Source: Chloroflexota bacterium (GTDB lineage: Bacteria > Chloroflexota > Anaerolineae > Aggregatilineales > Phototrophicaceae). Taken from it: a stretch of 64,000 nt of DNA. The stretch spans positions 126,023 to 190,022 of the forward strand of contig JAPPEU010000035.1 of NCBI GenBank assembly GCA_028875245.1, in the 5' to 3' direction. The translations under genes and the position numbers were made by a program. Shown piece by piece: positions 42,820-50,616 of the stretch. How positions within the stretch are numbered: the first letter of the stretch is position 1; every line of letters starts with the position of its first letter. The notes below the pieces were generated by a model. That model saw nothing but the letters and a program-made list of their open reading frames with translations. It made no database searches and was not told the origin of the DNA.

Positions 42820-43809
42820 TTACTGCGGACCATGCGCCTTCTCGCCCATAATCAGGTTGCGCGCCTCTTCGATATCGCCGCTGAGCACATCGCGCAGCGC
42901 GCCCGCCTCTTCCGCGCTCATGATGACCTGCCATTCTTCCAGGCCGGCCTTCTCGCGTCGTAGCGCCTTCAAGGCTTCCCACGCAGATCGCTTGTCTGCC
43001 CCGCGCTGATGAATGCGCCACAAGTATAAATGCGCCAGCAGCCGGTGTCGAGAATCGGGAATAACCAGCCGCAGCGCATCGCCCAGATGCTCGCGAGCGC
43101 CGCCGTCTTCCCCCAGCCTCTCTTCTATCATACCCAAATTGTAAGCCGCTACCCATTCCGCCGGCGCCAACTCATGCGCTTTCACTGCCGCCCGCCGCGC
43201 GCTGGGGAGGTTTCCCGCCTGCAGCTCAACCTCCGCCAGGCCATTGAAGGCGACCGCGGAAGCCTCGTCCAGTTCGGTCATCCGTTGATAATCTTTGCGC
43301 GCCGCGGGCAGGTCCCCGGCCAAGCGATGCAACTCGGCGCGGAAGCGATAATGTTCCGGCTGCGTCGGTTTTTCTCCTATCTCCGCCGTCATGCTGGCGA
43401 TCGCGGCCGCGTAGTCGCCCTTGCGCATCGCTTTGACCGCCCGGCGATAATTCTGTGGCCCGCGGAAATCGCGGAAGATGAAGATGCCGGCGACGATCCA
43501 GCCCAACCCCGCCCCCAGAAAAATACCACTCAGCTGCGGCAGGGCGAGTGAGCCGATAATGATGCCCAAGACAGACGGCACAATGATCGCCAGCCAGCGC
43601 CTGCGTTCTTCCGCCGGCAGACGCCCCAGGGCCATCACCGACGCGCCGAGCAGAAATATGACCAGCAGGCCGGTTTGAGCGGCCGTGACCAGCGGCGAGC
43701 GCGGGCCGAAAACATTAAGCGCCAGGCTGGCAATGCCGGTAATCACAAGCAGCGCGATGAATGCGCGAAAGCGGCGCGGCCCCAGAAAGATTCGAAATCG
43801 CTTTATCAT
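42820..43809 (-). CDS. TPR membrane protein A
   Basis: A 329-residue protein with four hydrophobic segments in the first 110 residues, followed by TPR units (KGDYAAAIASMTAEIGEK, RAELHRLAGDLPAARKDY, NGLAEVELQAGNLPSARR, NLGMIEERLGEDGGAREHL). It is 13 bp upstream of TPR gene B. The three genes look like descendants of duplication, diverged strongly. Confidence 0.83.
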   Translation of the reverse strand: MIKRFRIFLGPRRFRAFIALLVITGIASLALNVFGPRSPLVTAAQTGLLVIFLLGASVMALGRLPAEERRRWLAIIVPSVLGIIIGSLALPQLSGIFLGAGLGWIVAGIFIFRDFRGPQNYRRAVKAMRKGDYAAAIASMTAEIGEKPTQPEHYRFRAELHRLAGDLPAARKDYQRMTELDEASAVAFNGLAEVELQAGNLPSARRAAVKAHELAPAEWVAAYNLGMIEERLGEDGGAREHLGDALRLVIPDSRHRLLAHLYLWRIHQRGADKRSAWEALKALRREKAGLEEWQVIMSAEEAGALRDVLSGDIEEARNLIMGEKAHGPQ

Positions 43810-43845
43810 GCCGCCGTACCCCGATCCCGCTGATGCATGGACGCG

Positions 43846-44550
43846 CTACAATTTTGGCGGGGCGTAATTGCTGATCTCAACGACGATTTCCTGCTGCTTG
43901 AAGCTGTTGACGCGCTTGATGATCATGCCATGTTGGTCGATCCAATAGGACAGCGCCTTGTCGATGTAACGATATCGGCGCGCCGGGATTTCCCGTTCGC
44001 CCAGCAGCAGCACGTCGTCAGCGATGTATTCCACCGGTGAAGCGATCCTTTGCAGGACGCCCGGAAAGAGCTGCGCATTTTCGAACATTGGCACATAGAT
44101 TGGCAGCGCCCCCTCGGCCTGCGCCGCAAGTTTCCTGATCGCGCCGCCGCGGAAAACCAGCAGCGGCACATCAATAAGCGCGCCCGGCGGCAATTCAAGC
44201 TCAATGTAGTCGCGCTCGCCGCCATTCATGCTGTAGCCGACCTGCAGCCGATCCGCCGCCGCCTGGTAGGTCGCCCGCAGCGTTTTCACGCCAAGCTCAA
44301 ATCTGTCGTTTTCATAGCGGATGTCCAGCCGGACCAAAGCATCGTCTTGGCTGACCAGGGCTTCAACGAGCATCGACTTGCCCTCTTCCGCGCGCGCGTC
44401 CACATCGACGCGAAGGAATTTCTCACCATCGGCATGGACGTGCATCGCCCATGATTCAGTCTTTTGCAGGGCTGTGCCATTTTTGGCAAAGCGGTAACAG
44501 CCGCTCGCCAGAAATCGCTCATGCGCCTGCACCGGATGCAGATACCGCAT
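43846..44550 (-). CDS. Unknown soluble protein, start region duplicated
   Basis: About 234 residues, beta-rich: HVHADGEKFLRVDVDARA, VRLDIRYENDRFELGVKTL, YIELELPPGALIDVPLLV, EIPARRYRYID and QEIVVEISNYAPPKL. The overall look is that of a small lipocalin-like or DUF3108-type beta barrel, but no family is certain. The ATG at 44550 follows GAGCGATTG with GGAG about 11 nt upstream. The same start region is copied in the adjoining 73-bp repeats. Confidence 0.75.
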   Translation of the reverse strand: MRYLHPVQAHERFLASGCYRFAKNGTALQKTESWAMHVHADGEKFLRVDVDARAEEGKSMLVEALVSQDDALVRLDIRYENDRFELGVKTLRATYQAAADRLQVGYSMNGGERDYIELELPPGALIDVPLLVFRGGAIRKLAAQAEGALPIYVPMFENAQLFPGVLQRIASPVEYIADDVLLLGEREIPARRYRYIDKALSYWIDQHGMIIKRVNSFKQQEIVVEISNYAPPKL

Positions 44551-44795
44551 CAATCGCTCAGCTCCACATAAAGCCGCTCGCCAGTAATCGCTCATGCGCC
44601 TGCGCGAAACGCAGATGATCCATCAATCACTCAGCTCCACATAAAGTCGCTCGCCAGTAATCGCTCATGCGCCTGCGCGAAACGCAGATGATCCATCAAT
44701 CACTCAGCTCCACATAAAGTCGCTCGCCAGTAATCGCTCATGCGCCTGCGCGAAACACAGATGATCCATCAATCACTCAGCTCCACATAAAGTCG
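44503..44795 (-). repeat. 73-bp tandem repeat (4 units) at the alaX / downstream-gene junction
   Basis: Units begin at 44503, 44576, 44649 and 44722, each exactly 73 bp. The second and third are identical, the fourth differs by one base, and the first (the functional start of the downstream gene) is about 84 percent alike. Each unit on the minus strand carries the end of alaX (encoding RLYVELSD and TGA) then TGATG and a start codon with a GGAG upstream. The three extra copies each encode a 21-residue mini-ORF imitating the N-terminus of the downstream protein. Confidence 0.95.
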
Positions 44796-45476
44796 TTTGT
44801 TGATGCCGCCCTTGCTCTTGTATTTGGCGATTCTGATCGCGCCCACTTCACGCGTGTTGGCGACATGCGTCCCGCCGTCCGCCTGCAAGTCGAGGCCGAC
44901 GATTTCTACCGTGCGCACTTCCCGAATGCTCTCCGGCAATAGGTTGATCTTGGTGCGAATCAGGTCGGGAATCTGAAAGGCGGTCTCGCGCGGCAGGATC
45001 TCGATTTTGACCTCGCGCGCCGCCTCGACCTCGATATTGATGTTCTTCTCGATTTCAGCGATGACATCGGGCGCCAGTCGCTCGAATTCGAAGTCCATCC
45101 GCCCGCTCAGGATATCCATGTTGCCGCCGGTGACGCTCGCCTGATAATCGCGCCAGATGACGCCGCAAAGGATGTGCATCGCTGTATGCGTGCGCATGAT
45201 TTTGTAGCGCCGCTCCCAATCGATAAGACCCGTTGCCCGGCAGCCGACGGGCGGCAGCTCCCCCTCGATGATATGAACATTCCCGCGCTTGACACTGCTG
45301 ACCCGAAACTGCAAATCGCCGTTCCGCAGCGCGCCTTGATCGGGAAGCTGGCCGCCGCCCCCGGGGTAAAACGCTGTCCGATTGAGCAGCACCGCGCTCC
45401 GTTCGACATCATGCCCAAGGACCTCCGCCTCAAATTCACGCAGATAGCTGTCTTTCAAGTAAAGCAATTCCGTCAT
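44769..45476 (-). CDS. alaX: Alanyl-tRNA editing protein AlaX-like
   Basis: A 235-residue trans-editing protein that hydrolyses mischarged tRNA-Ala. The N-terminal OB-like part has RTAFYPGGGGQLPDQG; the catalytic metal site is HTAMHIL (HxxxH, about residues 96-100). The second metal motif reads DLQADGGTHVANT: His is kept, but Asp stands where many family members have Cys. The ATG at 45476 overlaps the stop of the upstream GNAT gene (ATGA). Its last codons lie in the first repeat copy. Confidence 0.9.
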   Translation of the reverse strand: MTELLYLKDSYLREFEAEVLGHDVERSAVLLNRTAFYPGGGGQLPDQGALRNGDLQFRVSSVKRGNVHIIEGELPPVGCRATGLIDWERRYKIMRTHTAMHILCGVIWRDYQASVTGGNMDILSGRMDFEFERLAPDVIAEIEKNINIEVEAAREVKIEILPRETAFQIPDLIRTKINLLPESIREVRTVEIVGLDLQADGGTHVANTREVGAIRIAKYKSKGGINKRLYVELSD

Positions 45477-45955
45477 ACCGTTTCCTCCCGGATCGCCGCG
45501 CGCATGCGCAGCATCGTGGTTTCCGCCCCGATTGATCGCCAGAATGCCAGGGCCGCCTGGTTCCTCGCGCTCACATGCCACTCAAAATGATCCACGCCCT
45601 GCGAGCGAAACCAGAGCGCCAGGCGTTCGACCAATTGCCGGCCGAAGCCGCGCCGGCGATATGCCGCCCGCAGGTAGATGTCCGCCAAAAGCCCGCAGCG
45701 CAATGGCATGAACATCTCAGTCGTGATGTCCGCGACGACGCCATTGATGAAACCCGCTACCTCGCCATCCATCTCAAGGACCAATACCCGCGCCTGCGGG
45801 TCATTGAGGCGATCCAGGATGCCGCGGGCATACAACTCCGCTCCGCGCTCCGCCGGGCGAAATGTCTGCGCGTCCAATTCGGCGTGATAAGCCACCATCT
45901 CGGACCACAATTCCCCGATGCGCTCGGCGTCGCTCGCCTCCGCCAGACGAATCAT
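45473..45955 (-). CDS. GNAT-family N-acetyltransferase (second of pair)
   Basis: A 160-residue GNAT protein: IRLAEASDAERIGELW at the N-terminus, the acetyl-CoA site in LRAAYRRRGFGRQLVERLAL (motif A with R/Q-x-x-G-x-G), and NQAALAFWRSIG at the end. Substrate unknown. Start ATG at 45955 overlaps the stop of the preceding GNAT gene (ATGA). Confidence 0.88.
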   Translation of the reverse strand: MIRLAEASDAERIGELWSEMVAYHAELDAQTFRPAERGAELYARGILDRLNDPQARVLVLEMDGEVAGFINGVVADITTEMFMPLRCGLLADIYLRAAYRRRGFGRQLVERLALWFRSQGVDHFEWHVSARNQAALAFWRSIGAETTMLRMRAAIREETV

Positions 45956-46416
45956 ATCTCCAGCCAATACCGGTTAAACCGAACTGAGGCTCGCCGCGCG
46001 CGCCAAAATGCCTCTTCCACCGGGTAACGCGCCGGCACGTCAATTTCGAGATGATGAATATCCTTGCTCGCAAGCCAGCGTCTCACCTTGCCCAGCAGCT
46101 GCTCACTCAAGCCACTGCGCGCGCTGTGCAAATCGACCGCCATGTCGAGGATGACGCCCAGGCGCGCAGGCCGCAAGCCAGGCCGGCCCGGGACAACCTG
46201 TACCGCGGCGAATCCCGCCAAGTCCCCTTCCGCTTCGGCAACATAAAAGCCGACCGCATCACTCGCGATCCAGCGCTCGGCCTCAATCCGCCACCGCGCA
46301 GCCGCATCCGGCAAGAGCTTGATGCAGGTGTCGGTCTGCTGCAGCAAGGCCATGCGATCGTGCCAAAGCCGGGCGGCGGCTTGCAGGTCGGAGGGAACGG
46401 CCAATCGAATCTGCAT
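45952..46416 (-). CDS. GNAT-family N-acetyltransferase (first of pair)
   Basis: A 154-residue GNAT-like protein (MQIRLAVPSDLQAAARLWHD, then FYVAEAEGDLAGFAAVQVV, and HHLEIDVPARYPVEEAFWRA). The acetyl-CoA motif is degenerate (SGLSEQLLGKVRRW), so the activity is less sure. Start ATG at 46416; a longer frame upstream adds an unconvincing Cys-rich stretch. Confidence 0.8.
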   Translation of the reverse strand: MQIRLAVPSDLQAAARLWHDRMALLQQTDTCIKLLPDAAARWRIEAERWIASDAVGFYVAEAEGDLAGFAAVQVVPGRPGLRPARLGVILDMAVDLHSARSGLSEQLLGKVRRWLASKDIHHLEIDVPARYPVEEAFWRARRASVRFNRYWLEI

Positions 46417-46640
46417 GAATCCTGATCGTAAATCTCTGCCCGCAAAAAAGCATAACACCAGCGCAGGGCAGCAGCAAGACGAGAACAAATGTGGAACGGG
46501 GAACGCCAATTCCCCTACGCTCAAGCTCGGCATGGCGCGGCCCGGCGACGTTTCGGTACAATAAGCCTTGCGTCAATATCGGCGCGCTCGACGTTCAGCG
46601 GCTGAGTCCATCAGCGGTCGATTGCTCATAAGGAGTTCAC

Positions 46641-47000
46641 ATGTCCACGCTACCCTCGGCAGAAAAAATTGGCAGAGCCTGGCGCATGCACCGCGACGGC
46701 GATAACCTGGGCGCCATCCGCGCCTTTGAAGAAGTGATCGCCGCCAGCCCCGACAGCGTAGACGCCCTGTATGGCATGGGCTTGGCGCAAAAGGCCAATG
46801 GGGATCTCGCAGCCGCAGCGAGTTCATTCCAGCAAGCGCTCTCAATAGCCGAGAGCGCGCTTACGGCCGTGCAAACGACTTCCCAGGCCGAAGGGCAGCA
46901 TGGCGCCAACGATCTCGAATCGAACATCGACGACCGTTACATGATGCTGACGCGCATGCTGAAACAGCGCATCAATGATGTTGGCGGCTTGAGCGCCTAG
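46641..47000 (+). CDS. Small TPR protein
   Basis: A 119-residue protein with two TPR-like units (MHRDGDNLGAIRAFEEVIA, ALYGMGLAQKANGDLAAAASS) and a polar tail. AAGGAG stands 6 nt before the ATG. It is followed after 8 bp by the URO-D gene and transcribed divergently from the GNAT pair. Confidence 0.83.
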   Translation: MSTLPSAEKIGRAWRMHRDGDNLGAIRAFEEVIAASPDSVDALYGMGLAQKANGDLAAAASSFQQALSIAESALTAVQTTSQAEGQHGANDLESNIDDRYMMLTRMLKQRINDVGGLSA

Positions 47001-47008
47001 CCGCGGCA

Positions 47009-48001
47009 ATGCACAAGCGCGAGCGCCTTGAACGCGCGATCGAAGGCGAACCGGTCGATCGCCCGCCGGTAGCGCTCTGGCGGCATTGGCCAGGCGACGA
47101 TCAACGTTACGCTGACCTCGCCCGCTCAACTATTGATTTCCAACATGACTACAATTGGGACTTTGTGCGTGTCATGCCGTCGCGCAATTTTTTGGCGCTT
47201 GATTACGGCCTTCAAGACGAATGGCAGGGCGACCCCGCCGGCACGCGAACGATAAAGAAACGCGTGATCAAGCGTTCGCTGGATTGGACCGCGCTTCGGC
47301 CCCTGTCACCGGCGCGCGGCGCGCTTTCTCAGCAGATCGAGTGCCTCCGCCTCATCGGGCAGGCGCTGCAAGCGGACGGCGCGCCCATCCTCCAGACCAT
47401 CTACAGCCCCTTGTTGCAGGCGGCGCAACTGGCTGGGCGGCAGAAGGTCTTGTGTCACATGCGCGTCCGGACCGACCGCCTTCGTTCCGGCTTGAATCAG
47501 CTGACGGAGAATACGCTTCGGTTTTTGGAGGCGCTGAGCGCGCAGCGAGGCGTCGCCGGCGTCTTCATGGTGACGGGTTTCGCCAGCCACGACATCTTGT
47601 CCGAAGGGGAATACCGCGATATTGCCCTGCCGCATCTTGTCCGCGTCTTGTCCGCGCTGCCCGCGCATTGGTGGCTGAATATCGTGCAGGTGGCCGGCGC
47701 TTCGCCCATGCTCAATCTGATGAGTGAACTGCCGGTTCAGGCTTTCAATTGGGATACGCGGGCCGGCGCCGTCAAACTGTCCCAAGTCAACGGCCTCTAT
47801 AGCGGCGCCACCTGCGGCGGCCTCCACGATGATGAGGACCTGCTGCGAGGAACGCCCTCCCTGCTGCACTCGGTCATACGCGATGCCTTGGAGCAAACTG
47901 ACAGCCGCCGCCTGATTCTGTCCGGCAGCGGCGACGGCTATGTCACCACGCCAATATCCAATGTTCGCGCTGTACGCAGCGTTGTGGAAGGCGCGGGCTA
48001 A
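47009..48001 (+). CDS. Uroporphyrinogen decarboxylase (URO-D) superfamily protein, non-HemE
   Basis: A 330-residue URO-D-fold protein: MHKRERLERAIEGEPVDRPP at the N-terminus and late NWDTRAGAVKLSQVNG. The HemE hallmark MRQAGRYLP is missing; the corresponding site reads ALWRHWPGDDQRY. It is therefore more likely a relative, such as a corrinoid methyltransferase-like URO-D, than true HemE. It is followed by rsmD in the same direction. Confidence 0.88.
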   Translation: MHKRERLERAIEGEPVDRPPVALWRHWPGDDQRYADLARSTIDFQHDYNWDFVRVMPSRNFLALDYGLQDEWQGDPAGTRTIKKRVIKRSLDWTALRPLSPARGALSQQIECLRLIGQALQADGAPILQTIYSPLLQAAQLAGRQKVLCHMRVRTDRLRSGLNQLTENTLRFLEALSAQRGVAGVFMVTGFASHDILSEGEYRDIALPHLVRVLSALPAHWWLNIVQVAGASPMLNLMSELPVQAFNWDTRAGAVKLSQVNGLYSGATCGGLHDDEDLLRGTPSLLHSVIRDALEQTDSRRLILSGSGDGYVTTPISNVRAVRSVVEGAG

Positions 48002-48008
48002 GTTGTCC

Positions 48009-48584
48009 ATGCGCGTTATCGCCGGCGCAGCGCGCGGCATGAGATTGAAACGCGTACCCGGCGCTGGCGCCCGCCCCATCATGGACCGGGTTAAAGAGGC
48101 ATTATTCAATATCATCGGGGGCGATATCCGAGGGGTCAACTTCCTCGATCTCTTCGCTGGCACGGGGAGCGTCGGCATTGAAGCGCTGAGCCGCGGCGCG
48201 GGCTTCGCTCAATTTAACGAGCTTGATCCGCAGGCGCTCGCCACCATCCGCCACAACCTGGCTCATACGAAGCTCGCTGAAAAGGCCCGCGTCACGAGGA
48301 GCGACGCCTTCCAATTGATCGCCCGCCAGCCAATGCGGCGCTTTCGCTACATTTTTGTCGCGCCGCCGCAATATCGAAGCATGTGGCTGAAGACGCTCGA
48401 GGCATTTGACGCCAACGCGCAATGGCGCCATCAGGACTGTCAAATCATCATCCAGATCGACCCCGACGAATATGACGCCAGCCGACGCTTCGACCACATT
48501 GAAGCCTTCGACCAGCGCCGCTATGGGCGCACGATGCTGATTTTTTATCGCTTTGTGGATGACGCTTCAGTCCTGCAAACCTGA
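48009..48584 (+). CDS. rsmD: 16S rRNA (guanine-966 N2)-methyltransferase RsmD-like
   Basis: A 191-residue RsmD: MRVIAGAARGMRLKRVPG at the N-terminus, RPIMDRVKEALFNII, motif I LDLFAGTGSVGIEALSRGA, then FNELDPQALATIRHNL. The catalytic motif IV, usually DPPY, reads VAPPQY here. It modifies G966 in 16S rRNA in known members. The last 40 bp overlap the end of the convergent cca gene. The ATG at 48009 starts at MRVIAGA; the frame open upstream is out of the family. Confidence 0.9.
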   Translation: MRVIAGAARGMRLKRVPGAGARPIMDRVKEALFNIIGGDIRGVNFLDLFAGTGSVGIEALSRGAGFAQFNELDPQALATIRHNLAHTKLAEKARVTRSDAFQLIARQPMRRFRYIFVAPPQYRSMWLKTLEAFDANAQWRHQDCQIIIQIDPDEYDASRRFDHIEAFDQRRYGRTMLIFYRFVDDASVLQT

Positions 48585-50050
48585 AGGCGTGAAGCCGTCG
48601 AATGTTGCGCGCTGTCGCCAGCCGCCGACCGCAAGATAAACTCGCGCGCTTGCTCAACTGATTGCACCAGCCCCGTAACCTGCGCCTCGCGCAGCGCCGT
48701 CAACAGACGGCCTATCTGAGGTCCCGGCCCGATTTCAAACAATTCTTGCACAGCAACCCCGTCCAGCAGCGGCTTGGGCTTGACGACTTCATCGAAGCGA
48801 TTGAAGTAAACGTCGAGCAGGTTCGTCGCCAACTCCACGAGCTTCAGCCAGTCTTGCTGATTGAGCTTGCTGCCCTGCCCCATTGCGCCCGCCATGGCCA
48901 GCAGAATCGCGTCGATGCCGCCGGCCCCCAACTCATGCCAGAAGCGATGCGCATCCAGCCGCGACCAAGTTTGACGTTCAGTGATTTGCCGGAAACTCCC
49001 AACCGCGGCGCAAAGGATGCGACCTTCAACTTTGGCCAGCCGGAGCGACGCCGCGGCTTTCGCAGCGGCAGCCTGCGCGTCGCCGCGATCTGAACCGGTC
49101 ACGCGGGCCTTATGGAGCAGGGCTGCCAGCGCCAGCAGCGCAGCGCGCCTCCGGCCGTTTACGCATTCCTGCTCAATATGCGCCCCAAGCGCGGAGCGAA
49201 ATCGATCGAGTTGAATGACCAGCATGCCGAGCCCAAAGGTGGCGGCTGTGTTGTCACTGCGGCGGCTGCTGATCGCGCTCATGATTGCGCTCATGCGCTC
49301 TACAACGGCGTAGGAGTCAATGTCGACTGAATCGGTTGACAGCGACGCGCTGTCGATCGCGATGCCCGGCAGGATTTGATCGAGCAGACGCATGTGGCCG
49401 AGCACACGCAGACCGCGGGCCGCCTTCTCCAAACTCAGCAGCTTGAAGAACTCGTCGCGGATGCGCTCGGGCGACGTATGACGCAGCTCGCCGGCCGACT
49501 GACGGATATCCTGCGCCGTATCCGGCTCTATTTTCAGATCGAATTGCACACTCAGGCGAACGGCGCGCAATGCGCGTACGGGGTCATTCGCGATTGAACG
49601 CAGCGAGCAGCGGCGCAAAATCTTCATTTTCAAGTCGGCGGCAGCCCCGATCGGATCGATCAACCGGCCTGGATCCCGCAGCAGATCAGCCGCCATCGCG
49701 TTCATGCTGAAGTCGCGGTCGCGCAGGTCAGCTTCCAGCGTCGGCCCGCGCAAATTGGCGAAGTCCACGCTGAATTTGTGACCGCCGCGGCTGAGAAATA
49801 CCCGCGCAACACCTCGCTCCCGATCCATAATGTAGATGTCGGCGCCCCAGGCATCGGTGACCCGGCGCGCCAGGGCGATGGCATCGCCGTCGACGGCAAT
49901 ATCAATGTCGCCGATCTCGCGGCCCAGGTAAGCGTCGCGCGCGGCGCCGCCCACGATATACACCGGCGGGGGATTTGGCGCCGCTCGAATTAAGTCAGCA
50001 AGTTCGTAGATGAAATCCGGCCACAGCAGCCGGAGGGGCGCCTCATTCAT
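48545..50050 (-). CDS. cca: CCA tRNA nucleotidyltransferase / poly(A) polymerase family
   Basis: A 501-residue class II nucleotidyltransferase. The head domain has YIVGGAARDAYLGREIGDIDIAVDG (GG motif and DxD metal site), RDRDFSMNAMAADLL and NDPVRALRAVRL, with a helical C-terminal body. It adds or repairs the tRNA 3' CCA. The ATG at 50050 overlaps the hpt stop by 8 bp. It is the last gene of the arg-car operon. No HD domain was recognised. Confidence 0.93.
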   Translation of the reverse strand: MNEAPLRLLWPDFIYELADLIRAAPNPPPVYIVGGAARDAYLGREIGDIDIAVDGDAIALARRVTDAWGADIYIMDRERGVARVFLSRGGHKFSVDFANLRGPTLEADLRDRDFSMNAMAADLLRDPGRLIDPIGAAADLKMKILRRCSLRSIANDPVRALRAVRLSVQFDLKIEPDTAQDIRQSAGELRHTSPERIRDEFFKLLSLEKAARGLRVLGHMRLLDQILPGIAIDSASLSTDSVDIDSYAVVERMSAIMSAISSRRSDNTAATFGLGMLVIQLDRFRSALGAHIEQECVNGRRRAALLALAALLHKARVTGSDRGDAQAAAAKAAASLRLAKVEGRILCAAVGSFRQITERQTWSRLDAHRFWHELGAGGIDAILLAMAGAMGQGSKLNQQDWLKLVELATNLLDVYFNRFDEVVKPKPLLDGVAVQELFEIGPGPQIGRLLTALREAQVTGLVQSVEQAREFILRSAAGDSAQHSTASRLQVCRTEASSTKR

Positions 50051-50603
50051 CGGCTGAAGCATCCGCCCGCGCGACGCCGACGAAGCGAAGGTTGCGAAAG
50101 CGCTCGTCAAGATCAAGCCCGTAGCCGAAGACAAACTTGTTCTCGATATCGAAACCGATGTAATCCACATCGATATCCACTTCACGGCGCGCCCTCTTGT
50201 TGAGCAGCGCGCAGAGCTTCAGGCTGGCGGGCTCTCGATTGCGCAAGGTCTTCAAGACAAAGGCGAGTGTATGGCCGCTGTCGATGATGTCCTCGACAAC
50301 CAGCACATGCTTGTCCTTCACATCCAGCCGCATGTCCATATCAATGCGCACCGAACCGGCTGACTGGCGGCCGCCGACGCCATAACTGCTGGCCGCCATG
50401 AAATCGATCATGTGAGGCACGTTGAGATGGCGCGATAGATCCGACAGAAACATCACGCCGCCTTTAAGCACACAGAGCAGCAGCAAATCCTTGCAGCCGG
50501 CATAATCAAGGTTGATCTGCGCGCCCAGCTGCGCGATCCTGCTTTGCAAACTTGCTTCGTCAATCAGGATTTCCTGGAGGTATCGCTCGTATTCCAATGC
50601 CAT
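50043..50603 (-). CDS. hpt: Hypoxanthine phosphoribosyltransferase
   Basis: A 186-residue PRTase. The PRPP-binding motif is VLVVEDIIDSGHTL; the loop VLKGGVMFLSDL and the late base-recognition region KFVFGYGLDLDERFRNL fit Hpt. It salvages hypoxanthine and guanine to IMP and GMP. It begins 13 bp after carB and overlaps cca. Confidence 0.95.
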   Translation of the reverse strand: MALEYERYLQEILIDEASLQSRIAQLGAQINLDYAGCKDLLLLCVLKGGVMFLSDLSRHLNVPHMIDFMAASSYGVGGRQSAGSVRIDMDMRLDVKDKHVLVVEDIIDSGHTLAFVLKTLRNREPASLKLCALLNKRARREVDIDVDYIGFDIENKFVFGYGLDLDERFRNLRFVGVARADASADE

Positions 50604-50616
50604 GCGCAGATCCTCG

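Noticed and set aside
44503..44795. CRISPR array
   Set aside because: The units are 73 bp, directly adjacent with no unique spacers, and contain coding ends of neighbouring genes.
47009..48001. True HemE (uroporphyrinogen decarboxylase)
   Set aside because: The catalytic-site hallmark MRQAGRYLP is absent and no other heme genes are near.
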